The position numbers and the translations under genes were made by a program. Positions 36,901 to 46,263 of a DNA stretch of 64,000 nucleotides are shown piece by piece; within the stretch, counting starts at the first letter, position 1, and every line of letters begins with the position of its first letter. The stretch lies in the NCBI GenBank assembly GCA_035578905.1, contig JAQJVL010002601.1, forward strand, positions 1 to 64,000, read 5' to 3'. This stretch comes from Stictocephala bisonia. Its lineage: Eukaryota > Arthropoda > Insecta > Hemiptera > Membracidae. The notes under the pieces are model-generated. The model saw only the letters and a list, made by a program, of their open reading frames with translations, was not told the origin of the DNA and did not search any database.

Positions 36901-37570
36901 ATTTATCTTTACAAAATAGGAAAAACCATGTTATTAACTTAAAGTGCCATTTATAATTAATCGTTTCTCTCAGGAATATTATAATAGTTGGACATGTATG
37001 AAGATCCTTTCATGAAGAAATTAAACATTTTTGTCCATTTAATATTTACATAACTGTAATCTCTAATGTGTTTAACATATTGGATTTAAATTTTACGTAA
37101 GGCTCTTATGTGTAAGATCCTAATGGAAATCTGAAATAAATGCTACATATTGTAATATTACATATGTCTAAATATGGCTCGTAATTCAAAATTATTCGAT
37201 TGTTTTAACTAACGTGTGAGGGAATAATAATTGAACTCCTTAACTCATAATTTTACATATCTGAAATGAAATTTATGTTGAATTTAACATCTATATTGTA
37301 TTATTCCATTTTTATATTGTTTTTCCCCCGTTCTAAGTGAGCCAATGAGTTTAGTTTTTATTTAATGATTAAATCAGTGTCAAGGTATAACTTTTTATTG
37401 CGATAAACGTTTAATATATCTTATTTAAAACCAAAACATATAATAATGCAGTTATCTTGACCTTACTTAAATAAATTATTCGTGATGAATCGGTCACAAG
37501 TTTTTTTTTTAAATTATTTGAAAGTTCGATTTTTTCAATACGTGTTTGTGATATTTGTTGAAATTAAAAC
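33980..37570. other. right-arm mirror of 19540-23130
   Basis: Reverse complement of the left arm: the 1.1-kb modules at about 33980-35750, and the dispersed repeat at about 36510-36752. No additional feature is present. Confidence 0.8.
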
Positions 37571-38365
37571 GAATTTTTATATGAATTTTATATCTGCCTC
37601 ACTACCACATATATTAAAAATAAACATTCTTACAAATATTTACCAATTGATTTAACTTTGGTTGTTGTTGTTGAGATACATGTATGTACAGATGAAGTTT
37701 CCGCTCTTTGCAGATTTTTATTGACTTATATAAATTTTTATATCTGCCTCACTACCACATATATTAAAAATAAACATTCTTACAAATATTTACCAATTGA
37801 TTTAACTTTGGTTGTTGTTGTTGAGATACATGTATGTACAGATGAAGTTTCCGCTCTTTGCAGATTTTTATTGAATAATATGAATTTTTATATCTGCCTC
37901 ACTACCACATATATTAAAAATAAACATTCTTACAAATATTTACCAATTGATTTAACTTTGGTTTTTGTTGTTGAGATACATGTATGTACAGATGAAGTTT
38001 CCGCTCTTTGCAGATTTTTATTGACTTATATAAATTTTTATATCTGCCTCACTACCACATATATTAAAAATAAACATTCTTACAAATATTTACCAATTGA
38101 TTTAACTTTGGTTGTTGTTGTTGAGATACATGTATGTACAGATGAAGTTTCCGCTCTTTGCAGATTTTTATTGAATAATATGAATTTTTATATCTGCCTC
38201 ACTACCACATATATTAAAAATAAACATTCTTACAAATATTTACCAATTGATTTAACTTTGGTTTTTGTTGTTGAGATACATGTATGTACAGATGAAGTTC
38301 CGTTCTTTGCAGATTTTTATTGAATTATATGAATTTTTATATCTGTCTTACCATTGTCTTACTAC
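37570..38365 (+). repeat. 150-bp tandem repeat, five copies (right arm)
   Basis: The same array as at 19048-19545 with one additional 300-bp dimer. Anchors lie at 37681, 37831, 37981, 38131 and 38281. A 221-codon frame with 50-residue repeats runs through it, but it starts at TTG and is explained by the unit length. Confidence 0.9.
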
Positions 38366-39102
38366 CACAAGTCCACATGATGAAACATTGCATCAGCAAA
38401 ATTGGACTTGGACAATTTCATACCATACAAATACATTAGTTGGTTTTAAAAAAGACAGTATTTTTTATAGAGTTTTCAGTATTTAATAATCGACATTATT
38501 ATACTTTATTCTTAAATAACATTTAAATATTGTCCGACTTATTACTTCAAAAATATCTGCAATACAACTTCTCCTTACGATTTTTAAATAATTAATTAAA
38601 TATTACTATAACTTATCCCATAACAGAATTTAAATATTGTGTTACTTATGTCATTACAAAAATATAGAATAGTATATTACCTTAGGATTTTTAAATACTA
38701 AATTAATTATTAAATAAAATATGCTTTTTATTTTCTATACATCTGCTAAATATATGGAAAAAACCACTTAAATATGGAATACGAACAACATGCAATGAAA
38801 AACAAAGTATCAGGCTAGCAGAAATTAGCAGCAGTCACATAATCAGTTCGCGAGGCAGTCGGACTATCTTACGGAGAGGTCGCCGGGTCGCGCTGATTCG
38901 ATAGTGACACTTTGTATGCCGCAGGCGGCAACTGTAACATTGATAACTCCTACCAGTCTTTGCTCTCCTAATACTCAAATGTATTAAAACATAAAAATTT
39001 AACTTAAATTAATACATATTAACAAATATACATTTATTATTGTAATACAAATAAATAAATATAAATGTGTTAGCTGTTTCAAAGATATTCTAACTGATTT
39101 AT

Positions 39103-40208
39103 ATATAAAAATTAATTGCATTTATTATAGTACAACGAAAATAGTGATTTATTATGAACAATGTACTTCATATAGTATATAAGTATAATATTGAAATAAA
39201 ATATGTACACAGAAAAACCAGAATCCTTTTTAATCTGTTTAAATTTATCGTCATAACAATTATTATATTATAACGTGACAAAGAATAAATATCGATGCAC
39301 TTTTTATAGTACACAGATTTACTATAGTATACTACGAATGAAAGCATAAGTTGGCTATATACATTATATGTGAAGGAAAACAAGGTAAAATAATATTACT
39401 GTAACACCGAAAAACGCATTTGTATTTATTAAAAAAGAGAAAAAAATCATATATATATGTATTTTATATAGTATAATGCAAATAATCGTGTGAGTTAGCA
39501 ACACTGTGAAAAAACAGTTGGTACATTTTATATAATATAAAGAAAAACCGATTTTGTTTGAACAAACTAATACTATATTAAATACGAATTATTAGAAAAA
39601 TACATTTTATATAGTACTAATGCATCTGGCTCGGCGTAAGCGAAGCGAATCACATCAGCTGGTACTAGCAGACGACAAACCAACAGATTTTTTTTACATC
39701 TGGTTTAAATGGTCATAACAAATTAATACTATATTAAATACAAATTATTGCGCCAATGGTCGAGTTCAGAGTTCTTACCAAGTTCTGTTCTCCTAATACT
39801 TAACGACCAGTTTTAACGTATGTATTAACGCGTTTGTATTTAATATAGTATAATTTAATAATCGTATATGTATTTATTATAGTTTTAACGTAAAAGGATA
39901 ACGAATTTAAATTAATATTACTGTAACACCGAAAAAACGCGTTTGTATTTAATATAGTATAATTTAATAATCGTATATGTATTTATTATAGTATAATGTA
40001 ATAAATCGTGTGAGTTGGTAGCACTGACATATATTTTTTTTTTGGCAATTAATCGTGCGAGTTGGTAACACTGTGAAAAAAAAAAAACAGTTGGTACATT
40101 TTATATAGTATAAAGAGAAACTGAATTGTTTTTTTTTTTCGACAGTAATACTATATTAAATACGAATTATTGGGAGAAAAAAAATATATACATTTCATAT
40201 AGTATAAA
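39103..40208. repeat. cluster of a 17-bp motif, right arm
   Basis: Mirror of the motif cluster at 17205-18310. Confidence 0.7.
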
Positions 40209-40279
40209 TGCATCTGGCTCGAGGCGGCGGCGGACGTCACACACGTTCTTCTGCCGCTACTTACGTTACCCTCTCGGGT

Positions 40280-40360
40280 GTGTCACTGTGCTGCGGTGGT
40301 ATCGACTCCGTTTCACAAACGGAAGGTTCTAGGATCGATCCCGGCACCGGTCTTCGACAC
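40280..40360 (+). repeat. tRNA-Val-like module, right arm
   Basis: Mirror of 17053-17133. Here it reads on the plus strand: anticodon-like arm TCCGT-TTCACAA-ACGGA, B-box-like GATCGATCC, outer GTGTC/GACAC complement. Confidence 0.35.
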
Positions 40361-40403
40361 TTTTTGCCACAGCTTCAAATAAATACAATTAATTTTAATA
40401 AAT

Positions 40404-40756
40404 ACGGCGTGACGTCACACCAAAACAACACTGACCTAGGACAACGTCATCGCGGGGGGTCCACGTGCTTGTAGTAAACAATAGTATGTGTGTACTACTG
40501 ACAGAAAAAAGAGCGCGAAAACGGCATGACGTCACACCAAAACAACACTGACCTACGACAACGTCGCGGGGGGTCCACGTGCTCGTAGTAAACTTGACCT
40601 TCAAGGTCACCACGTGGTGATTATCAATGAAAGGTCAACGACCTTGCTGATTATCAGTTGTAAACAATAGTAAAGTTGACCTCTGGGGTCAACACGTGGT
40701 GATAACACTGATAACAGAGGTCAAAAGGTCTCCCAGAACCCGCGTTTTACACTACT
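40404..40756 (-). repeat. right subterminal repeats
   Basis: Mirror of 16657-17009, with the two TGACGTCA-containing blocks at 40404-40478 and 40521-40592. Identical to the left tip over the outermost 180 bp compared. Confidence 0.7.
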
Positions 40757-40762
40757 CACATT
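40757..40762. repeat. 6-bp target duplication, right copy
   Basis: cacatt, matching 16651-16656. Confidence 0.93.
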
Positions 40763-41125
40763 CATTGTCCATATCACCAATCGCCACTTTGGAATGATCA
40801 AAATATTTAACGTCGGGTTCATACTCAAATGCTAGACGACGGAATGTATGCGATATAAAAGCTCGATGCACTTGTTGTCGTCGTATGTCATTTTCTCTGC
40901 TTCAACTACGTATCGACGCGCTTGTCTTTGTTGTAGTCGTCTTTCTTCATTTCTTTCAGCGCGATCATCTTGTGACTGTGATGCGCGCAATTGCGACATG
41001 TTCACGCGCACAACTTCATTTTCCTGTTGAATTTGGACGTCTGTCCTTTGGGCTCTTAGATTTCGCCTTTGTATAGCTCCAGCCGTTCGACGGCCCAAAT
41101 TTGACCCTCTTCGCCTTGCTGGCAT
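40763..41125 (-). pseudogene. Helitron-1 protein, N-terminal part
   Basis: The ATG at 41123-41125 opens MPARRRGSNLGRRTAGAIQR, the basic start typical of arthropod Helitron proteins, followed by a long charged coiled stretch rich in R, Q and E (RASQSQDDRAERNEERRLQQ). The frame closes at 40832, but translation in another frame continues with AFEYEPDVKYFDH and IGDMDNEC up to the palindrome junction, so a one-base frameshift lies near 40860-40890. Across the insertion the zinc finger begun by DNEC continues at 16650 with ANCKALKFKNEPAG. This fixes the orientation and shows that both pieces belong to one gene. Confidence 0.88.
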
Positions 41126-41530
41126 TGTTCACTGTAAAAACACAGATTAAACTAAAATACTTAACCATAAATTTCAAAATTAGTGAACCACTAACTACAT
41201 TACAAAACCTGAATAATAACTTCTTAGCAATATAATAACAGCTGTCTTTGTTTTGTTTATAAATATTAAATTACAAATAATAAAAACATGTGATTTAACT
41301 TGACATCCAAATGCTCTGTAGAGCCCAAACTCCGAGAATATAGTATTATATGCAGTGTGTTCGGAATTCGTCCGCCATATTGAAACGGATAAGAATTTCG
41401 AAACGGGAAATAGTTTACGTCCGATTCGCATACCTACAGAATTTACACACCAAATTTCATAACGATCGGTGAAGTCGTTCCGGAGGAGTTTGCAGACAAA
41501 CACTGTGACACGAGAATTTTATATATTAGA
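41126..41530 (-). promoter_or_regulatory. Helitron-1 5' terminal region
   Basis: Non-coding leader from the TC terminus (41530) to the start codon. The first 30 bases match the common 5' end of insect Helitrons. It presumably holds the promoter, but no TATA position can be fixed. Confidence 0.6.
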
Positions 41531-42440
41531 TTATTTTGCTACGATGAGTCAAGGGATTTTCGAAACACTAAATCAAGATTATTTATCAACATAAACAGAA
41601 TTTGTGAAAAAATACAAAATAATAAGGAAAAAGCTTAATCAACAAACCACTACAAATATAAATCAATTCGCAATTGCTGTATTATCTTAAGTTTATAATA
41701 GTAATATATCATAACTAATGGTTTTGTAAGGATAATAACGTGACCAAGCGATTGATTTTCCTACCACTAAAAGCCAAGATAGAGTTGAATTTAGGACAAG
41801 TATAACAATTTTGTTTGAAGTAGTATATACTTTTGAAATCAAAGTTAAAAAATAGAACATACAGAAACGTTCTTGTCCACCTTGTATTAAACACATCCAA
41901 AAACGGAGTTTTGAGTAATACAAATGTAAAGTTAGTAGGTCTTTTGACATGTTTTATAGAAATAGTGTACGAAAACAGGACATCTCATAGAGGTGGCCCA
42001 CTGTACACACCACTCAAGTATATTTTTTTGTTCGCAAACTGGAATTTATATTTTGGTGTGTTCACAAGCTGCATGCCTTTACACTTGTTCGCAAACAAGA
42101 CAACTGGCGAGGAGTACAGTTAGTTGTAGTCACGCACCAACCAGAGCGTATGCTGTCACAATACTATGTCGACCGCTGACAAACTTCAAAGACGAGTGTA
42201 CAACTTGCTCCAAAAGGCTCCCTGGTTGCTATAAAACCAATGGTTTAGTTTAAACGTTTTAAAACTAAAACTGGAAGACTTATCTGGCCTAATATCACTT
42301 TTGATATTTTGATACAGGCCTGAATCGTTTCTTATCTAGTAGATTATTAAGTATTTTCTTTTTTGTTGCATGAAATGTGGCCCCCCCTGTGAACTAAGTC
42401 TGTGTGGCCCCGGGGCAATTTGGCCCTTTTGCCCCCCCCC
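41531..42440. other. interior of hAT-A, right part
   Basis: No transposase motif. Several overlapping short frames at 41693-42253 have no recognisable content. The subterminal part from about 42380 is very GC-rich (C10 run at 42431-42440). Confidence 0.5.
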
Positions 42441-42463
42441 CTCTGGGCGGCCCTGGGTAGCCA

Positions 42464-43300
42464 ACGTCTGCATGTCAGGCAAGTACAAAGCCACGCATGC
42501 GTAAGCCGTACCCCTCCCCTCCTCTAACCACAAAGCATTTGAAAAGTAACGGTTTCAACAGCTCAAGATATTCCGTGGCTACTGTAATAGTGTTTTCTGG
42601 ACTTCATAACATCAAAAAATTATGTTCCAAAACTCATTAATTCCTACTAAAAAGTCAATATAAGTAATGGCAACTGCAAAAAACTCTCTAAATCCAACCC
42701 CTTTAAACAAAATTTACCAATTCCTCTTTCGCCATTACTTATCCTAATCTCCTTAATTCCAGTATTAAAGTATCATACTTAAAGGCAGTACTGCAACACA
42801 ACTGGCTAATTCATAACCAATATGATATTCCCTTACACCTTCTAACAGAAAAATGCCAATTTTGTTATTAATTCTGTTGTATTTTGTGTTGTTGTATCTT
42901 TGGTTACACTGTATACTTGTGCATCTTAGGAAATGAATTGCTTGTTTACATCAGTAGTCCAGAGGCAGCTTTGTTACAAAGTGGTGTAACGGTGTTATCT
43001 CAATAAATTAATTATATTAAATAATAATACAAAATATAACTATATTTAATTCTGTATAAAAATTAATTGGCAATTAATGGCAAATTAACTATAAAAATAA
43101 ATTATAAAATTAATCATTTGAAAATAGAAATTATGAAAACAAAATAATTAACTCTTACTGCATGGGGAGGTCATGGCGCTAGCTGCACGGAACTTGTCAT
43201 CCTTTCAAAATCGGGAAAAATCTGTTTATTTCTTTTAATCAAGGCCTAAATATGATGAATATAGCAATATTTTGTTTTTACACTAAGTGGTTTTATTTAA
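42464..43300. other. AT-rich gene-free stretch
   Basis: Host-side DNA between the two nests; nothing recognised. Confidence 0.4.
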
Positions 43301-43554
43301 ATGGGGTGATGCATTTTTTACATCACTGTGCAATTCAAAAACTTAAGGTATGCATTTATTGCATCACTATGCTTACATGACCACTTTTCAAGGAAACTAC
43401 ACTTTATAAATAAAAATGAAAAATTTAGTTTTAGCCTAATTTAAGTTATTAAACACTAAAACATAGGTAAATAAAAGACTTTTCGGCTGAAATAAGTTTA
43501 TTTTTCTTAGTTATTCATTCAGATATGAAACATATAATTCTTTGAATGGTAGCG

Positions 43555-44221
43555 CTAGAAGCAGTCCTTTTCTTTTCCAAGGCACAAAGGTACTTGACAG
43601 CTTGAGCAAATCCAAAATGTTTGAACACATTTTTTCTTTGTTCTGCAAAGGATACATCTTCTTCTTGTGCATCTTTCGGGTTGATGAGTAGATCCAGACA
43701 GCCTCTGTTCAATTGGCACTCTCTTCTTACACCTGACAGGCTGTTCAATTGTATTCTGTTCATCAGGCAGAGAATCTCCATGACAAAGCCCAGCTACTAA
43801 TTTCCTACGGAAGGTTTTCAGGTCTAGACGTGCCACAGGTAAACACTTATGAAGAACACAAGCGTTAACAATAGCTGCATCAATCAAGTAAAAAAAAAAA
43901 TACGATGCCACCACTTCTTACTTTTTCTATCAATTTCATAACAGGCTTTCATTTGATCAAACTTATCTACGCAGTTCATGTTTTGGTTGTAATCAAAAAT
44001 AGCCGCAGGACATGAAATTGCAATTTTATCCCCACTTTTTTGCCTCCGTTGAACTTTCACAGTTTCTTTAGGATCGTGAAAGTTTGACAGTACATGGACT
44101 GCCTTATTGTCCAACCATTTGATTGCAGCGACACCTGCTTCACTTGTGAACCACTGGTGTTCTCCTCTTTCCATCAAAGCAATGTCTTTGAATGATGGTA
44201 AATTAATTCTGTCTGGTCTGG
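43555..44221 (-). pseudogene. piggyBac-1 transposase, C-terminal third
   Basis: From 44221 the minus strand reads RINLPSFKDIALM, then NQNMNCVDKFDQMKACYEI (the region of the third catalytic aspartate) and KSKKWWHRIFF. A run of ten A near 43890-43900 causes a frameshift. The other frame continues LIDAAIVNACVLHKCLP and ends with the cysteine-rich C-terminal finger (RCILCRTKKKC, WICSSCQVPLCLGK). The N-terminal two thirds with the first two catalytic aspartates are missing, so it is inactive. The piggyBac family assignment is secure from the V-D-K-x-D-Q block and the finger. Confidence 0.85.
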
Positions 44222-44723
44222 TTTAGCTACCTGCAAAAAAGCGCTGTAAATAACTCAAATGTTTGGTATTGACAGCGCCTTTTCCTTGAAAAGTGGTATT
44301 TCATATCACTGTTCTATATTTATGAAGAATTAAAATATTTTCCCAAGCGTGATTTATAATATTGTGGTTAGTTAAAAAAAAAAAAAAAAAAAAAACTACA
44401 GTGATTGCAAGAAAAACCTTAACTAAGTTTTGTCCCAGTATGTTACGTTTGGACATGGAGTGCACAGTGATGCATTTTTTTTATGTTTGGTAAAACCCAT
44501 TTTTTACTAATTATTATAATCTAAATATCAAAACCAATAGATTAGATATTTCCGTAAAGAACTTCATAAATCATTACGATTTACTATTCATTAGTCATAA
44601 AAGACTCACTTACCGAAGAAATGACGTTACATTTGGACAGAAATGGAATTGCCTGACATCACAAAGAACAACAGAGGATACCGACTGAAAAAGGCGGGAA
44701 ATGTTTGCATGGATGCTTCTGCC
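44222..44723. other. remaining 5' part of piggyBac-1
   Basis: Non-coding. Contains an A20 run (about 44376-44395) and a partial subterminal repeat (gcacagtgatgcat at about 44462). The missing transposase N-terminus should have been here, so an internal deletion is likely. Confidence 0.5.
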
Positions 44724-45134
44724 ATCTAGGGCAGGGGTCGGCAACTTTAGAAGCTGTGAGGGCCACATATGTATTTAAAATATAATATACATTTTTAATA
44801 TGTTTGATGCATATGTAGGCCTATATTTATTTTTAAAATGTAAACTGTTTATGGAGCAAGATGTTTAATAATAAATAGAATATATATATATATATATAGG
44901 CCCCAAATATTATAACAATAAAAATATTGTTATTAATAAATGAATACATGTTTATTTACACATTGTTTGAACACAATAATTTGAACTAGGAAAAAATACA
45001 AAATTTATAATGAAACTAGCTGGTACCCATGCTTCGCAACGGTGAATAGTAGTAAATTTCTTTGTTACTGAATGTATGTAGGCTTACAAAACACATAGTA
45101 TATAATCAAATAGCATAAATTAAGAGCATCTATA

Positions 45135-45162
45135 TCTATATTTATAAAAGAGGATGTTTGTA

Positions 45163-45222
<60 letters not shown>

Positions 45223-45686
45223 TGAAGTTTATGCGCTGCCAAACCGTCCAACCGATCACCATGAAACTTTAGGATGTTGTCCTGTATACTCCCGAGATGG
45301 TTTTTGTGAAGTTTGATGCAGATCCGTCCACAGGGTCCTGCCCCACGGGCTCTTAAAGATCCCATGTTATTCAAATGGAGAATCTGATTTGTTTACAAAA
45401 AACATATGACTGTGTGGTTTAATGTAGTTTGAATGCAGATTGAAGTTCTCACAACAGTACTGTATATGTTTTGATTTATTGTAGTTCTACATTTCACCTT
45501 GAGGGTGTAGCACACACTACAAAAAACCTTTACATTTATACACCAAATAAGAAGACCAAAAATATTGTTTACCCTCTTGCACTCATTTAATAAATAATGG
45601 TTTTTTTCTATAATTCTTTTTGTTGCTTTATTTTGATATGTCAATGAAAACTGAAAGGCGAGACAATGTCCGCCGGGTTCAGCTAG
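45135..45686 (+). mobile_element. Helitron-3, 552-bp non-autonomous
   Basis: 5' end TCTATATTTATAAAAGAGGA at 45135 (after A); 3' hairpin GGCG/CGCC near 45657-45674 and terminal CTAG at 45683-45686 followed by T. No coding capacity. Contains a TA microsatellite (about 45169-45219). Confidence 0.75.
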
Positions 45687-45689
45687 TAT

Positions 45690-46184
45690 ATTATAATTTC
45701 TAAAGTACTTTTTTTTGTCGGTACGCCATAACTTCCTAAATTCTTCACCAATTTTCATAAATGAGGTGTCATTTTAAAGCTTTTTTTACCCACTACTTGA
45801 TGAAAATATACAAATCTCTCATTTTCCAATAGTTTTTTTTGAAAAACGACCTATTATATCATTCTGCAAGTAATTTAAACTTGAAATGTTTATTTACATT
45901 ATTCGATCAGCTGTAACATGTGAATTAAATAAATCAAAACAAACATAATCACATCAAACATAGTGTTTAATTAAAGAGGTACTTTGAATTTGTAAATAGC
46001 TTAACCTAACATTTATAAAATAAATTATATTAAATTTAAACTCACATATTTTATTTCTTCTTTAATCCATATTTACATTAGGTTAAATTGCACTCTAACT
46101 ATGCTTTACTAACTATACTGTGTGCACTTTAATTAAGAGGGATTAAAGAGAATACAGTGCGAATGCTTCGCACGGGTCGGCTAG
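45690..46184 (+). mobile_element. Helitron-like 3' terminus, probable second small Helitron
   Basis: A perfect 7-bp hairpin GTGCGAA-tgc-TTCGCAC (46158-46174) followed by GGGTCGG and CTAG (46181-46184) then T is a Helitron 3' end on the plus strand, opposite to Helitron-2. The 5' end is not certain; DNA from about 45690 on is a candidate (it includes the common tttttgtcggtacgccat phrase). No gene. Confidence 0.55.
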
Positions 46185-46263
46185 TATAATACAAAATCAT
46201 AGAATCAGAAAAGTGTCAACAATGATGTATGAATATTATAAGTTTATAAATTGTTTCCTCAGA

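Larger units (their letters stand above)
16657..40756. mobile_element. 24.1-kb palindromic element with Polinton-like ends
   Basis: The left tip AGTAGTGTAAAACGCGGG and its exact complement at the right tip begin two arms that stay base-paired for the whole element. The left arm is 16657-26520 (9,864 bp), the right arm 26855-40756 (13,902 bp), and the central loop 26521-26854 (334 bp). Subtracting the LTR insertion with its 4-bp duplication (3,738 bp) and one extra 300-bp repeat dimer makes the arms equal. The 6-bp target duplication and AG...CT ends are the signature of Polintons/Mavericks, which use a retroviral-type integrase. No DNA polymerase B, integrase, packaging ATPase, protease or capsid gene can be seen. 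The element sits inside the Helitron-1 gene. The Polinton link rests only on ends and duplication size; a different 6-bp-duplicating element is possible. Confidence 0.85.
12184..41530 (-). mobile_element. Helitron-1, autonomous type, interrupted
   Basis: The element runs on the minus strand. Its 5' end at 41530 begins TCTAATATATAAAATTCTCG, the usual start of insect Helitrons, and is preceded by A. Its 3' end at 12184 is CTAG followed by T, with a hairpin 7 nt upstream. Helitrons insert between A and T without target duplication, which fits. Without the 24.1-kb palindrome and its 6-bp duplication the Helitron is about 5.24 kb, a normal size for a RepHel-only Helitron. It is inserted in hAT-A. 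Confidence 0.92.
9686..42463. mobile_element. hAT-A: non-autonomous hAT element carrying nest 1
   Basis: A perfect 15-bp terminal inverted repeat, CAGGGCCGCCCAGAG, begins at 9694 and its reverse complement ends at 42455. Immediately outside both ends lies the same 8-mer, ggtagcca (9686-9693 and 42456-42463), the 8-bp target duplication typical of hAT transposons. The subterminal CCCCGGGGC blocks also match between the two ends. Subtracting the Helitron at 12184-41530 leaves about 3.4 kb of hAT sequence (9694-12183 and 41531-42455). I find no hAT transposase in it, so it was probably non-autonomous. The matching duplication shows that everything between is a later insertion into one element. 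Confidence 0.88.

Noticed and set aside
37658..38323. 221-codon frame with 50-residue repeats
   Set aside because: It starts at TTG, and the 150-bp tandem repeat is a multiple of three, so a frame stays open by itself; the left arm version has only three units.
16657..40756. The palindrome as a sequencing or assembly fold-back artefact
   Set aside because: The two junctions have different flanks that reconstruct one Helitron gene, a 6-bp duplication flanks the unit, and the arms differ (LTR insertion, repeat number, substitutions).
43297..43344. Left TTAA end of piggyBac-1
   Set aside because: TTAA occurs at 43297 and again near 43343, but neither is followed by a sequence matching the right terminal repeat, so I did not fix a boundary.
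45065..45374. Frames with long IYIYIY runs
   Set aside because: Translation of the TA microsatellite in Helitron-3.
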